Below, one piece after another: positions 35,276 through 44,114 of a stretch of 64,000 nucleotides of DNA. A program made the position numbers and the translations under genes. Numbering within the stretch: position 1 is the first letter of the stretch; each line of letters starts with the position of its first letter. This stretch comes from Nocardioides sp. L-11A. Lineage in GTDB: Bacteria > Actinomycetota > Actinomycetes > Propionibacteriales > Nocardioidaceae. Location of the stretch: contig CP124680.1 of the NCBI GenBank assembly GCA_029961745.1, positions 4,960,001-5,024,000 on the forward strand, given 5' to 3'. The notes under the pieces are model-generated. The model searched no databases, had not been told where the DNA came from, and saw only the letters and a program-made list of their open reading frames with translations.

Positions 35276-35968
35276 ATGACGTTCCAGGCGCTGCTCCTCG
35301 ACCTGGACGACACCCTGGTCGACCACCGGGGCGCGGCCGACCGCGGGCTTCGCTCGTGGCTGTCCGGGCTCGGCCTGGCGGAGTCGGCGACCGACCTGGA
35401 GGCCCATGTCGAGCGCTGGTTCGTGCTCGAGGCGCGCCACTACGAGCGGGCCCAGCGCGGCGAGGTGAGCTACACCGAGCACCGCCGGGCCCGGATCCGC
35501 GACTTCCTGCCGGGCTGGGACCTGTCCGACGACACGCTCGCCGACGACGTCTACGCCGGCTTCCTCGGCTACTACCGCGCCGCCTGGCGGGCCTTCGACG
35601 ACGCGGCCGCGGCGATCGCCCGCGCTCGGGCGGCCGGGCTCCCGGTCGGCATCCTCACCAACGGCGAGCTGGCCGTCCAGACCGAGAAGCTGCGCCGCAC
35701 CGGCCTGCTCCGCTCCGACGTGCCGGTGTTCGCCTCCTCCGCGCTGCCGGCAGCCAAGCCCGACCCGCGCTCCTATCTCGCCGCGTGCGCGCGCCTGGGC
35801 GCCGCACCCGCCACGACGCTCATGGTCGGCGACTCGCTGCGCCACGACGTGGTCGGTGCGCAGCGGGCCGGGCTGCAGGCCCGGCTGCTCGACCGCTACG
35901 GCCGCCACGACGCCCGGCGTACGGGCATCCGCGTGCGGACCGTGCGCAGCCTGGCCGAGGTCGCCTGA
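35276..35968 (+). CDS. HAD family hydrolase
   Basis: This 230-residue phosphatase-like protein has motif I LLLDLDDTLVDHRGAADRG at the start, motif II in GILTNGELAVQTEKL near residue 124, the conserved AAKPDPRSY lysine near residue 160 and motif IV LMVGDSLRHDVVGAQRAG near residue 183. It resembles the YjjG/haloacid dehalogenase-like subfamily; the substrate is unknown. A CAGACT -10-like element (35263-35268) 7 nt before the ATG suggests its own leaderless transcript. It is convergent with proC. Confidence 0.85.
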   Translation: MTFQALLLDLDDTLVDHRGAADRGLRSWLSGLGLAESATDLEAHVERWFVLEARHYERAQRGEVSYTEHRRARIRDFLPGWDLSDDTLADDVYAGFLGYYRAAWRAFDDAAAAIARARAAGLPVGILTNGELAVQTEKLRRTGLLRSDVPVFASSALPAAKPDPRSYLAACARLGAAPATTLMVGDSLRHDVVGAQRAGLQARLLDRYGRHDARRTGIRVRTVRSLAEVA

Positions 35969-35990
35969 GCCACCGACCTTCGGGATCGAG

Positions 35991-36824
35991 TCAGCTGCCG
36001 AGCTCGCGCGAGCGATCCCGCGCCGCCTCCAGCGCGGCCAGGAAGGCCGCCCGGACCCGGTGCACCTCGAGCTCGCGCAGAGCCGCGGCCGTCGTACCTC
36101 CGGGCGAGGTGACCTGCTCGCGCAGCACCGCGGGATGCTCACCGGTCTCGCGCAGCATGGTGGCCGAGCCCACAAGGGTCTGGATCACCAGCTCCTGCGC
36201 GATGGTGCGCGGCAGACCCAGGTGGACGCCCGCCTCGATCATCGACTCGACCATGAAGAAGACGTACGCCGGCCCGGAGCCGCTGATCGCCGTGACGGCG
36301 TCCTGCTGCTTCTCGGGCACCTGCACGACGCGGCCGACCGAGGCCATCAGCTCCTCGGCCTCGGCGAGGTGGCCGTCGTCGCAGTGGGTGCCGGGCGAGA
36401 TCGCCGCCATGCCCTGGTCGACGAGCGCGGGCGTGTTCGGCATGACCCGGACGACGGCGACGCCGTCGGGGACGCGGGACTCGACGAAGCCGGTCGTGAT
36501 GCCGGCGGCGAGGGACACCAGGAGTTGGCCGGGGCGCAGGGCCGGGCCGAGCTCGGTGAGGACGTCGGCCATGTCCTGTGGCTTGACCACGAGCAGCACG
36601 GTGTCGGCCGCCGCGGCGGCGGTGATGTCGTCGACCACGCGGACGGCGTACCGCTCCGCGAGCTCGGCCGCGCGCTCGGCTCGCTTCTCGACGACCACGA
36701 GCGACGCCACGCTCCGGCCGGCCCGGATCAGGCCGGACAGCAGGGTCTCCCCCATCACACCCGCGCCGATGACAGCGGTCCGCTTCTCGCCCACGCCCTG
36801 CTCATTCCTGTCCTGGGTGGTCAC
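35991..36824 (-). CDS. proC: Pyrroline-5-carboxylate reductase ProC
   Basis: This 277-residue enzyme makes proline from pyrroline-5-carboxylate with NAD(P)H. It has the Rossmann motif RTAVIGAGVMGETLLSGLIR near residue 15, VVKPQDMADVL near residue 78, RVMPNTPALVDQG near residue 127 and the signature segment VTSPGGTTAAALRELE near residue 238. The GTG start at 36824 overlaps the end of the alternative frame of the broken proline dehydrogenase (GTGA), indicating that the two were once translated together. Matches Rv0500 by position. Confidence 0.93.
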   Translation of the reverse strand: MTTQDRNEQGVGEKRTAVIGAGVMGETLLSGLIRAGRSVASLVVVEKRAERAAELAERYAVRVVDDITAAAAADTVLLVVKPQDMADVLTELGPALRPGQLLVSLAAGITTGFVESRVPDGVAVVRVMPNTPALVDQGMAAISPGTHCDDGHLAEAEELMASVGRVVQVPEKQQDAVTAISGSGPAYVFFMVESMIEAGVHLGLPRTIAQELVIQTLVGSATMLRETGEHPAVLREQVTSPGGTTAAALRELEVHRVRAAFLAALEAARDRSRELGS

Positions 36825-37677
36825 CGTCCTGGGACCAACGACGTGAGGAAGAGTCTCAGGTTGCCGGGGCCCTCCGCCAGTCGCCGCATCAGGTCGGCGT
36901 ACCGCTCGGCGCCGTACGGCAGCTGGATCCGCACCTGCTCCCGCTGGCCGCCAACCGCCGCTGCTCGACTGCCCGGACGCCGTAGTGCAGCTGGAGCTCG
37001 TAGGTCGCCGGTGCGCGGCCGTAGCGACTCGCGAGTGCGCCCGCGATCTCGATCAGCCGCGGGTGGTGGGTCGCGATCATCGGGTAGCCGTCGCCGGCGA
37101 GCAGCACCTTGAGGCAGCGGACGTAGGCCGTGTCGACCTCGGCCGGGTCGTCGCCCGAGCCGCGCCCCAGCCGCACCCGACTGCCGCGGCCCGACAGCGC
37201 CCGGCAGTCGTCCTCGGTCCGTGGCTCTGCGGCGCGGAGGGTCACCCCGACGTCGGGGAACTCCTGTCGCAGCTCGGCCACGAGGACGAGAGCCGCGTCG
37301 ACGTTCCCCGGCTCGGGCCGCGCGACGGTCACGGTGGCGCCCGCTCGGTGCGCGGTGCGGCAGACCTTCCGGGCGTTGTCGAGCAGCGGCTCACCGAGCA
37401 CCTCCGGGCGGAGGGTCACGTCCGCACCGGCCGCGAGGCCGGCGTCGGCGAGCCGATCGATGAGGGTCCGGTACGCCGCGACCGCCGCGACCGTCTGCGC
37501 CTCCGACCGCGCCGGGGCCACCAGGTGGTCGAAGCCGACCTCGAAGCCGTCCACCCTCAGCCCGGCGGCGACGCCGACGGCGTCCTCGACCCGCTCACCC
37601 GCGACGAACCGCCGTCCGATCCGGCCGACCGCCGCGCTGCGGGACAGCAGCGTCAGGGAGCCCTGCAGCGGTCGCAT
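36821..37677 (-). pseudogene. Proline dehydrogenase disrupted by a 1-bp deletion
   Basis: The N-terminal frame (262 residues from 37677 to 36889) has the PRODH barrel: DGFEVGFDHLVAP, DNARKVCRTAHRAG, MIATHHPRLIEIAGA and TYELQLHYGVRAVEQRRLAASG. After that the frame ends in a nonsense tail. In the next frame from about 36941 the expected ending continues (EQVRIQLPYGAERYADLMRR, then LAEGPGNLRLFLTSL) to a TGA at 36821. The 857-bp span is one base short of a multiple of three, so one base is missing near 36938-36944. Real mutation or sequencing error cannot be told apart here. Confidence 0.87.
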
Positions 37678-37709
37678 GGCCCAAAACTACGGGTTTCCGG
37701 CGGCACGGC

Positions 37710-38444
37710 TCAGTCGGTACGACGTCGCAGGGTCGCGGCGCCGAGCGCGAGCGCCGCGAGGGCGAAGGCCATCACGATGCCGACGTCGCGCCAGACCTCA
37801 CCGGTGCGGGTGGTCGTGGCGAGATGCTCCATCGCGTCGACCGCCCAGGTCAGCGGCAGCACATTGGCCACCGCCTCGAGCACCTCCGGCAGCCGGTCCC
37901 GCGGGACGATCAGCCCGCAGAGCAGGATCTGCGGCACCACCACGGCCGGCAGGAACTGCACCGCCTGGAACTCGGTCCGGGCGAACGCCGAGACGAACAG
38001 CCCGAGCGCCGTGCCGAGCACCGCGTCGGCGACGCCGACCACCACCAGCAGCGCGTCCGGTCCGCGCAGGTCGAGGTCGAGGAACCCGATCGCGACACCG
38101 GCGGCGAGGGCCGCCTGCACGGCGGCGATCGCGCCGAAGGCCAGCGCATAGCCGACCAGGAAGTCGAGGCGGCCCATCGGCATCGTGAAGAGCCGCTCCA
38201 GGGTGCCGCCGGAACGCTCCCGGAGCGTGGTGATGCTGGTGACGAGGAACATCACGAAGAACGGGAAGATCGCCAGCAGCGCGGGGCCGATCCGGTCGAA
38301 CACCAACGGCGTGTCCTGGAAGATCCACCACAGCAGCGCCTGCAGCAGGCACGGCAGCACCAGCAGCATCGCCAGCGTGCGGTGGTCGCGACGCAGCTGG
38401 GTGAGGACGCGGACGGCGATCGCCAGGGTCACCCGGGGCGTCAT
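37710..38444 (-). CDS. ABC-2 type transporter permease
   Basis: This 244-residue protein has six hydrophobic segments typical of ABC-2 exporters, with RERSGGTLERLFTMPMGR in the cytoplasmic loop near residue 77, the family hallmark, and LPEVLEAVANVLPLTWAVDAM near residue 195. It pairs with the ATPase gene that overlaps its start by 4 bp. Such exporters move drugs, lipids or polysaccharides; the substrate is unknown. Confidence 0.88.
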   Translation of the reverse strand: MTPRVTLAIAVRVLTQLRRDHRTLAMLLVLPCLLQALLWWIFQDTPLVFDRIGPALLAIFPFFVMFLVTSITTLRERSGGTLERLFTMPMGRLDFLVGYALAFGAIAAVQAALAAGVAIGFLDLDLRGPDALLVVVGVADAVLGTALGLFVSAFARTEFQAVQFLPAVVVPQILLCGLIVPRDRLPEVLEAVANVLPLTWAVDAMEHLATTTRTGEVWRDVGIVMAFALAALALGAATLRRRTD

Positions 38445-39166
38445 GCCGCGTCCCCGCCCGCCGCGCCCTCGACGAGGGCGAGGAACGCCGACTCGATGTC
38501 GACAGCGCCCTGCGACTCCTTGATCTCGGAGGGCGTGCCGTGGGCGATGATCCGGCCCTCCCGCATCAGCAGCAGTGCGTCGCAGCGCTCCGCCTCGTCC
38601 ATGACGTGGCTGGAGACGAGGACCGCCGTCCCGGCGTCGGCGATCCGGTGGAAGAGCGCCCACAGGTCGCGACGCAGCACTGGGTCGAGTCCGACTGTCG
38701 GCTCATCGAGCACCAGCAGTGCGGGGGTGCCCAGCAGGGCCACGGCCAGGCCCACACGCGAGCGCTGGCCGCCGCTGAGCCGGCCGGCCACCGCGTCGCG
38801 GTGACCGGTCAGATCCACCGCCGCCAGGCTCTCCTCGGCCGCGGCGGTCGGCAGTCCCAGCACTCGCGCGAAGAAGCGCAGGTTCTCGAGGACCGTCAGG
38901 TCGTCGTACGTGCTGGCGGACTGGGTCTGGTAGCCGACCCGGTCGCGCAGCGGCGCGCTGCCCGCCGGCTCGCGCAGCACCGTGACCGTGCCCGCGGCGA
39001 CCCGTTGGACGCCGACGATGCTCCGCAGCAGCGTGGACTTGCCGCAGCCGGACGGTCCGAGCAGCCCGGTCACGCCGGGGCCGATCCGCAGGTCGAGGCC
39101 GTCGAGCACCGTCCGGCCGCCTCGGACGACGCGGAGGCCCTCGATCACCACGACCGAATTCATCAT
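38441..39166 (-). CDS. ABC transporter ATP-binding protein
   Basis: This 241-residue ATPase has Walker A GLLGPSGCGKSTLLRSIVG near residue 35, Q-loop GYQTQSASTYDDLTV, signature LSGGQRSRVGLAVALL near residue 132, Walker B LLVLDEPTVGLDP and the H-loop VLVSSHVMDEAERCD. It is of the DrrA-like drug-export class. The ATG at 39166 is 7 nt after a -10, so the transcript is probably leaderless; a second ATG directly follows. It drives the permease next to it. Confidence 0.9.
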   Translation of the reverse strand: MMNSVVVIEGLRVVRGGRTVLDGLDLRIGPGVTGLLGPSGCGKSTLLRSIVGVQRVAAGTVTVLREPAGSAPLRDRVGYQTQSASTYDDLTVLENLRFFARVLGLPTAAAEESLAAVDLTGHRDAVAGRLSGGQRSRVGLAVALLGTPALLVLDEPTVGLDPVLRRDLWALFHRIADAGTAVLVSSHVMDEAERCDALLLMREGRIIAHGTPSEIKESQGAVDIESAFLALVEGAAGGDAA

Positions 39167-39202
39167 GTGTTGAATAATGCGCCTGCACGGGCGGATGTGC
39201 AA
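39158..39202 (-). promoter_or_regulatory. Promoter (and weak operator) of the ABC exporter operon
   Basis: On the minus strand: -35 TTGCAC (39202-39197), 17-bp spacer, -10 CATTAT (39179-39174), then 7 nt to the ATG at 39166. An inverted repeat ATTCA-N8-TGAAT (39158-39175) overlaps the -10 and start and could be an operator for the TetR gene upstream (39316-39903). Confidence 0.6.
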
Positions 39203-39216
39203 GCCCCGACCGGGCA

Positions 39217-39306
39217 AGTAACACGCCGTCCACGCGTCATGGGAACGTTCCGACCGCCGTGTTCCTGCTGATGACCGCCAGGTAGTCGGGTGGACGGCGT
39301 GTTACT
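39217..39306. repeat. Long palindrome with GTAACACGCCGTCCAC arms between tetR and ABC genes
   Basis: Arms 39217-39233 and 39290-39306 are perfect 17-bp complements, with a looser inner pairing (GTCATGGGAAC with GTTCC..GATGAC). It is homologous to the element at 28171-28279. It lies 10 bp after the tetR stop and 15 bp upstream of the ABC operon -35. Confidence 0.9.
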
Positions 39307-39315
39307 GCGGACCGA

Positions 39316-39903
39316 CTACAGCGGGCCGGAGAGAAACCCGTCCAGCACCGGGGCGTACGCCGCTACCAGCGCGTCGACGTCCATCGCGACGATCGCCTCG
39401 GCGCGGACCACGTAGCGCATCACGATCACACCGATCACCTGGCTCGCGACCAGCTGCATGCGCCGCTCGGGCGCGTCGATGCCGAGCGCCTCACCCAGCG
39501 GCACCAGGACGACGGGCAGGAAACCACCGCGGAACAGCGCCTCCCCGCCGGGCTCGATCAGCCGGCGCACCATCGCCAGCAGCGCCGGCCGCACGGCTGG
39601 GTCGTCCCAGACGCCGATCAGCGCCCGTAGCAGCCGCTCGCCCGCGCCCGTGACGGGCCCGACGACCTGCTCGGCCAGGACCGCTCGCGGGTCCACGGGA
39701 AGCTCGAGCGCCGCGACGAACAGGTCGTCCTTCGACCCGAAGTAGTGGTGCACCAAGGCCGGGTCCACACCCGCGGCGCCGGCGACACCGCGGATCGTCG
39801 TACCGGCGAAGCCCGCCTCCGCGAATCGCTCCCGGGCCGCGGCGAGGATGGCCGCGCGCGTGTCGGGACTGCCGCGGCGCCGCCCCCGCACCGACGCCGT
39901 CAC
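39316..39903 (-). CDS. TetR family transcriptional regulator
   Basis: This 195-residue regulator has the N-terminal HTH RAAILAAARERFAEAGFAGT then AGVDPALVHHYFGSKDDLF (residues 13-55) and a helical C-terminal domain of the TetR_C type. The GTG at 39903 overlaps the TGA of the sugar isomerase-like gene (GTGA), so it is the last gene of the ppx-isomerase-tetR run. It is followed by the ABC exporter operon, its likely target. The effector is unknown. Confidence 0.87.
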   Translation of the reverse strand: MTASVRGRRRGSPDTRAAILAAARERFAEAGFAGTTIRGVAGAAGVDPALVHHYFGSKDDLFVAALELPVDPRAVLAEQVVGPVTGAGERLLRALIGVWDDPAVRPALLAMVRRLIEPGGEALFRGGFLPVVLVPLGEALGIDAPERRMQLVASQVIGVIVMRYVVRAEAIVAMDVDALVAAYAPVLDGFLSGPL

Positions 39904-40733
39904 GCGCCGTCCCCCGCGTCGGCCGGCGCCACCGGTACGCCGGCGAGGTGCTCGACCGCGAACTCGAGGGACGCGCGCAGGTCGGCCTCCCGCTCCTCCC
40001 GGGTGGTGCAGCGACGCGTGTTGATCTCCAGCACGACCTCGCCCGCGAAGTCGGTGGCCGCGAGATGCCGAAGGAAGACGTCCGCGCCGATGGTGCCGCG
40101 GCCCGGGACGAGATGCTCGTCCTTGGCGGAGTCGGTGCCGTCGGTCAGGTGGACGTGCCGCAGCCGTGGGCCGAGCCGCTCGGCCATCGCGACCGGGTCG
40201 GACTGGGCGATCGCCGCGTGGGACAGGTCGATCGTGGTGTTGGCGTAGGGCTCCGCGGAGGGATCCCAACCGGGGAGGTACATCTCCATCCGGCGCCGCG
40301 AGGCGCGCCACGGGTACATGTTCTCCACCGCGAACGCGATGCCGGAGGACTCCTCCAGGGCGGCGATCCCGTTGACGAAGTCGCGGGCGTACTCCCGCTG
40401 CCACCGGAACGGCGGGTGCACCACGACCACCTCGGCGCCCACGGCGCGCGCCATGGCGGCGGAGCGCTCGAGCTTGCCCCACGGCTCGACCCCCCAGACC
40501 CGCTGGGTGAACAGCAGACAGGGCGCGTGGATGGCGTTGATCGGGATCTCGTGGTGCTCGGAGAGCTGTCGGACGGCGTCGACCTGCTGCGAGAGCGCAT
40601 CGATGCCGACCATCACCTCGACCGCCTCGTAGCCGACCGCGGCGGCGTACCCGAACGCGTGGGCCGTCGACTCAGGGTAGACCGAGCTCGTGGAGAGCCC
40701 GATCCGGGGACGGCCCGGAGCCCCCGCGGTCAT
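39900..40733 (-). CDS. Sugar phosphate isomerase/epimerase-like TIM-barrel protein
   Basis: This 277-residue protein of the AP endonuclease 2/xylose-isomerase-like barrel family has [20 protein letters not shown] at the start, a metal site in [31 protein letters not shown] near residue 98, AVENMYPW near residue 135 and the His/Asp set in [20 protein letters not shown] near residue 210. It is the counterpart of Rv0498 by position. Its substrate is unknown. Start and stop overlap ppx/gppA and tetR, respectively. Confidence 0.85.
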   Translation of the reverse strand: MTAGAPGRPRIGLSTSSVYPESTAHAFGYAAAVGYEAVEVMVGIDALSQQVDAVRQLSEHHEIPINAIHAPCLLFTQRVWGVEPWGKLERSAAMARAVGAEVVVVHPPFRWQREYARDFVNGIAALEESSGIAFAVENMYPWRASRRRMEMYLPGWDPSAEPYANTTIDLSHAAIAQSDPVAMAERLGPRLRHVHLTDGTDSAKDEHLVPGRGTIGADVFLRHLAATDFAGEVVLEINTRRCTTREEREADLRASLEFAVEHLAGVPVAPADAGDGA

Positions 40734-41668
40734 GACGGGTCGTTGACGCTGAGCTTGTCGATCCGCTCGAGGATCACGCCCTCACGCAGGGCCCACGGGC
40801 AGATCTCCAGCTCGGCGAGGTCGAAGATGTCCATGCACGCCTCGGCGACGAGCGCGCCCGGCACGATCTGGTGCGCGCGATCCGAGGAGACGCCCGGCAG
40901 CGCGGCCATCTCCTCCGGAGTCATGGCCACCAGCTTGGGGATCCACTGGCGCAGCTCGGTCAGCGGCAGCGTCCGCGCCACGAGAGGCCCGTCACCGGAC
41001 GGTGCGGCGCCGCAGATCCGGGCCAGGGAACGGAAGGTCTTCGAGGTCGCGGATGCACGGTGCGTCGTACCGGCGCGCAGCAGGTGGCCCGCGTCGCGCG
41101 CGATGTCGGCGCGGATGCGGCGCCGGATCTGGCGCAGCTGGTCCTCGTCGGGCTGCGCGGCGAACTCCGCACGGGCCAGACGCGCCGCGCCCAGCGGCAG
41201 CGACCACGCGACGTCGGGCCGCTCGTCGGATCCCGCCGCGATCTCCAGCGAGCCGCCGCCGATGTCGAAGACAGCCAGCCGCCCGGCGGACCAGCCGAAC
41301 CACCGGCGTACGGCGAGGAAGGTCAGCCGTGCCTCGTCCTCGCCCGGCAGCACCGCGATCCGAACGCCGGTCTGGGCCTCGACGTGGGCCAGCACCGCCT
41401 CGGAGTTGCCGGCGTCGCGCACGGCGGAGGTGGCGAACGGCAGCATCTCCTCGCAGCCCTTCTCCTCCGCCACGACCAGGGCCTGCGCGGTGAACGCGGT
41501 CAGTGCCGCGATGCCGGTGGGCGACACGTCGCCGTCGACGTCGAGGTGCTCGGCGAGGCGCAGCGGCTCCTTGTAGGAGTACGCCGGGAGCGGCGCCGCA
41601 CCGCCGTGGGCGTCGACCACCAGGAGGTGGCCGGTGTTCGAGCCGATGTCGAGCACACCCAGACGCAT
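40730..41668 (-). CDS. Ppx/GppA-family phosphatase
   Basis: This 312-residue ASKHA-fold enzyme has the phosphate-1 motif [19 protein letters not shown] near residue 5, the [11 protein letters not shown] segment near residue 115, phosphate-2 [13 protein letters not shown] near residue 138 and a C-terminal [20 protein letters not shown] near residue 255. The family hydrolyses polyphosphate or pppGpp; the short form matches Rv0496, an exopolyphosphatase. It starts at an ATG at 41668 and is coupled to the isomerase-like gene. Confidence 0.88.
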   Translation of the reverse strand: MRLGVLDIGSNTGHLLVVDAHGGAAPLPAYSYKEPLRLAEHLDVDGDVSPTGIAALTAFTAQALVVAEEKGCEEMLPFATSAVRDAGNSEAVLAHVEAQTGVRIAVLPGEDEARLTFLAVRRWFGWSAGRLAVFDIGGGSLEIAAGSDERPDVAWSLPLGAARLARAEFAAQPDEDQLRQIRRRIRADIARDAGHLLRAGTTHRASATSKTFRSLARICGAAPSGDGPLVARTLPLTELRQWIPKLVAMTPEEMAALPGVSSDRAHQIVPGALVAEACMDIFDLAELEICPWALREGVILERIDKLSVNDPS

Positions 41669-41723
41669 ACGACCACGGTACTAGCCGCGAACAGCCGGAG
41701 CTCGTGACACCTAGAGTGGCAGG

Positions 41724-42305
41724 GTGCCGCTCCCGCTCCGCGCCCCGACCCGCGTCCTCATCACCCTGCTCAGTTGTGTCACCCTGCTCCTCGCCGTACC
41801 CGCGCCGGCCGACGCCGAGCAGAAGACCGTCCGTGACCGCGACCCCAGTGAGGGCGTGCGCCGGATCATCGATATTCGATCGGTCCGCTACGTGAGCGAG
41901 CCGACCTACTACGAGGCCGTCGTCCACATCCCCAAACTGAGGCGAAGCCCGCGCGTCGGGATCGATCTGCACGTCACGAAGTGCGGCTTCAGCGCCGAGC
42001 CCTGTGCCGAAGACTGGTACGGCGCGGTGGCCTTCGACGTCCAGGGACGGCCGAGTGCTCGCCTCTACTCCACCAGGTGGGGATCCGCCGGGCCGGATGA
42101 CTGTCCCGGCATCAACGCCCAGGTGCGCCGCCATCGGGTGACCATCAGGATTCCCAACGGATGCGCCGGCTCCTTGGGCCCGAGTGGAAACCCCGTGCGG
42201 ATGCGGGCCACCTCCTATCTCCAGAACTCGAACGTCCTCGAGCTGCCGCCCTCCATTGTGGGGTGGCCGAAAGACGTCGCACCCGCCCGCGTCCTTCACC
42301 ACTGA
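41724..42305 (+). CDS. Secreted hypothetical protein
   Basis: This 193-residue protein has a clear signal peptide ([23 protein letters not shown], partly shown, cleavage near residue 31) and a beta-rich mature part with four cysteines (two in CGFSAEPC, later DDCPG and NGCAG) that may form disulfides. I recognise no family. The GTG start is 6 nt after TAGAGT (41712-41717), so it is probably leaderless. The base composition is lower in GC than its neighbours, with codons such as ATT, GAT and AGG, suggesting acquisition. Confidence 0.72.
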   Translation: MPLPLRAPTRVLITLLSCVTLLLAVPAPADAEQKTVRDRDPSEGVRRIIDIRSVRYVSEPTYYEAVVHIPKLRRSPRVGIDLHVTKCGFSAEPCAEDWYGAVAFDVQGRPSARLYSTRWGSAGPDDCPGINAQVRRHRVTIRIPNGCAGSLGPSGNPVRMRATSYLQNSNVLELPPSIVGWPKDVAPARVLHH

Positions 42306-42390
42306 CCGTCACACGGTGGAGGTCGGTCGGTCCTCTCGACCGTCGGGCACTCGACTATCGTTGGTCGGTCTGATCCCAGAGAGGACGAAA

Positions 42391-43152
42391 GTGCCCGAGG
42401 TCTCGCTCGACTTCCCCCGTGCGTGGGTGGAGTTCACCAATCCGGCCGACGAGTCCGAGGTCCTCAAGTGCGACCTCACCTGGCTCACGTCGTCCTTCAC
42501 CTGCATCTTCGGCAGCGGCTGCGCCGGCATCTACGCCGACTCCCCCGACGTGGGCTGCTGCACCCTCGGCGCCCACTTCGCCGACAAGGACGACGAGCTG
42601 CGGGTCAAGGCCTTCGTCGACCAGCTGACGCCGGAGCACTGGCAGGCCCATCCGGGCCGCCCGGTCAAGCGCAAGGACTGGATCGAGAAGGACGAGGACG
42701 GCGAGCGGAAGACCCGGATGCACGAGGTCGACGGCCAGCGCTCGTGCGTGTTCTCCAACCGGCCGGGCTTCGCGGGTGGCGCCGGCTGCGCCCTGCACGG
42801 CCTCGCCCTCGAGCTCGGGCGCAACCCGCTGGAGACCAAGCCGGACGTGTGCTGGCAGCTGCCGATCCGGCGCACCTTCCGCGAGATCGAGCGGATGGAC
42901 GGCACGTCGTACGTCGAGGTGACGATCACCGAGTACGACCGGCGCGGTTGGGGCCCCGGCGGCCACGACCTGGACTGGTACTGCTCCGGCAACACCGAGG
43001 CCCATGTCGGCGTCGAGCCGGTCTACGTCACCAACGAGCCCGAGCTCGTCGCCCTCATGGGGCAGGAGGCGTACGACGAGCTGGTGCGCCACTGCGAGGC
43101 CCACCTGCGCTCGCGCTCGGCACTCGCCCTGCACCCCGCTGACCCCCGCTGA
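42391..43152 (+). CDS. Cys-rich hypothetical protein
   Basis: This 253-residue cytosolic protein has eight or more cysteines: a cluster [23 protein letters not shown] near residues 36-58, then [20 protein letters not shown] near residue 118, VCWQLP near residue 150, and DWYCSGN near residue 190. The pattern resembles the YkgJ/DUF3109 metal-cluster families, but I cannot assign it firmly. GTG at 42391 follows AGAGAGGA. The 3' end repeats CGCTGACCCC twice just before a giant hairpin. Confidence 0.65.
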   Translation: MPEVSLDFPRAWVEFTNPADESEVLKCDLTWLTSSFTCIFGSGCAGIYADSPDVGCCTLGAHFADKDDELRVKAFVDQLTPEHWQAHPGRPVKRKDWIEKDEDGERKTRMHEVDGQRSCVFSNRPGFAGGAGCALHGLALELGRNPLETKPDVCWQLPIRRTFREIERMDGTSYVEVTITEYDRRGWGPGGHDLDWYCSGNTEAHVGVEPVYVTNEPELVALMGQEAYDELVRHCEAHLRSRSALALHPADPR

Positions 43153-43165
43153 CCCCCGCTGCCCC

Positions 43166-43380
43166 GCGCTTGTAACTAAGGGTTACAGCGCGCATTTGGG
43201 TGCAACAGCACCCGGGTAGTGGTCATAGCGCCCGGGTAGATGCCTCGACGCCCGCACCGAGGCGCTCGACAGGCACCCGAGGGCGCAATCCCGGGTCCCA
43301 AGTCATCTACCCGGGCGCTATGCCCACTACCTCGGCGCTATTGCGGTGATTTCGGCGCTGTAACCCTTAGTTACAAGCGC
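43166..43380. repeat. 215-bp giant palindrome with GTAACTAAGGGTTAC ends
   Basis: The ends (43166-43191 and 43355-43380) are near-perfect complements, and inner arms 43215-43242 and 43304-43331 pair at 27 of 28 positions, giving arms of about 80-90 bp with some mismatched patches. The outer 33 nt match 18036 onward. It fills most of the gap between the Cys-rich gene and the VOC gene. No reading frame here is supported. Confidence 0.92.
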
Positions 43381-43467
43381 TCCGGCAGCACCGCCTCCAC
43401 GTCTCGACATCAAGAGACAGTGACCCCGATTCGTCGGACCTCTCCCGGCATGCTCAGAATGTCTGGC
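43381..43467. other. Gap before VOC gene
   Basis: Upstream region of the VOC gene after the giant palindrome. A frame runs through it to 43240 but has no similarity to the family; an ATG at 43450 is an alternative start. Nothing else is seen. Confidence 0.4.
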
Positions 43468-44106
43468 ATGCACCTGGATCATCTCTCCTATGCCGCCGGC
43501 CCCGACGGACTTGCGAGCACGGCCGCTCGCCTGGGCGCGGCGATCGGGAGGGAGTTCCTCGACGGCGGGGTCCACCCCCGCTTCGGCACCCGCAACATGA
43601 TCCTCCCGCTGACCGACGGCACCTATCTCGAGGTCGTCGAGGCGCTCGACCACCCGGCGTCCGACAAGGCGCCCTTCGGCCAGGCCGTCAAGGCCCGCTC
43701 CGCCCTCGGTGGCGGGTGGCTCGGCTGGGCCGTGGCGGTCCCGGACATCGCCGTCGTCGAGGAGCGCCTGGGCCGCCCTGCGGTCCCCGGCTCGCGGCAC
43801 CGCCCCGACGGCACCGAGCTGCGCTGGAAGCAGATCGGCATCAACGGCCTCATCGCCGACCCGCAGCTGCCGTTCTTCCTGCAGTGGGACATCCCGTCCG
43901 ACCTGCACCCCTCGACCGGCGCCGACGGCACCCTGTCGCTGGCGGGCATCGAGATCGCCGGCGACCCGCAGCGGGTCAGCGAGTGGCTCGGCGAGACCGT
44001 CGAGGCGCCGCTGGAGGACGTCAAGGTCGAGTGGGTCGCCCCGCACGGCACGCCCGGCATCCTCGCCGCGCAGGTGCTGACGCCCGGCGGCGTCGTCCGC
44101 ATCTGA
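43468..44106 (+). CDS. VOC/glyoxalase-like domain protein
   Basis: This 212-residue protein has a glyoxalase-like fold: MHLDHLSYAAGPDGLASTAA at the start (metal His), then FGTRNMILPLTDGTYLEVVE near residue 33, and WKQIGINGLIADPQLPFFLQ near residue 118. It belongs with the PF13468-type proteins of unknown substrate. ATG at 43468 matches the family N-terminus best; 43450 would add six residues. A methyltransferase gene follows 8 bp later, so both are likely co-transcribed. Confidence 0.82.
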   Translation: MHLDHLSYAAGPDGLASTAARLGAAIGREFLDGGVHPRFGTRNMILPLTDGTYLEVVEALDHPASDKAPFGQAVKARSALGGGWLGWAVAVPDIAVVEERLGRPAVPGSRHRPDGTELRWKQIGINGLIADPQLPFFLQWDIPSDLHPSTGADGTLSLAGIEIAGDPQRVSEWLGETVEAPLEDVKVEWVAPHGTPGILAAQVLTPGGVVRI

Positions 44107-44114
44107 TCCTGCCG

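Noticed and set aside
36889..36940. Natural C-terminus of proline dehydrogenase in the first frame
   Set aside because: The expected conserved ending is intact in the alternative frame and the gene span is one base short of in-frame.
43240..43467. N-terminal extension of the VOC protein to 43240
   Set aside because: It would be encoded inside the giant palindrome and lacks similarity; the family start is at 43468.
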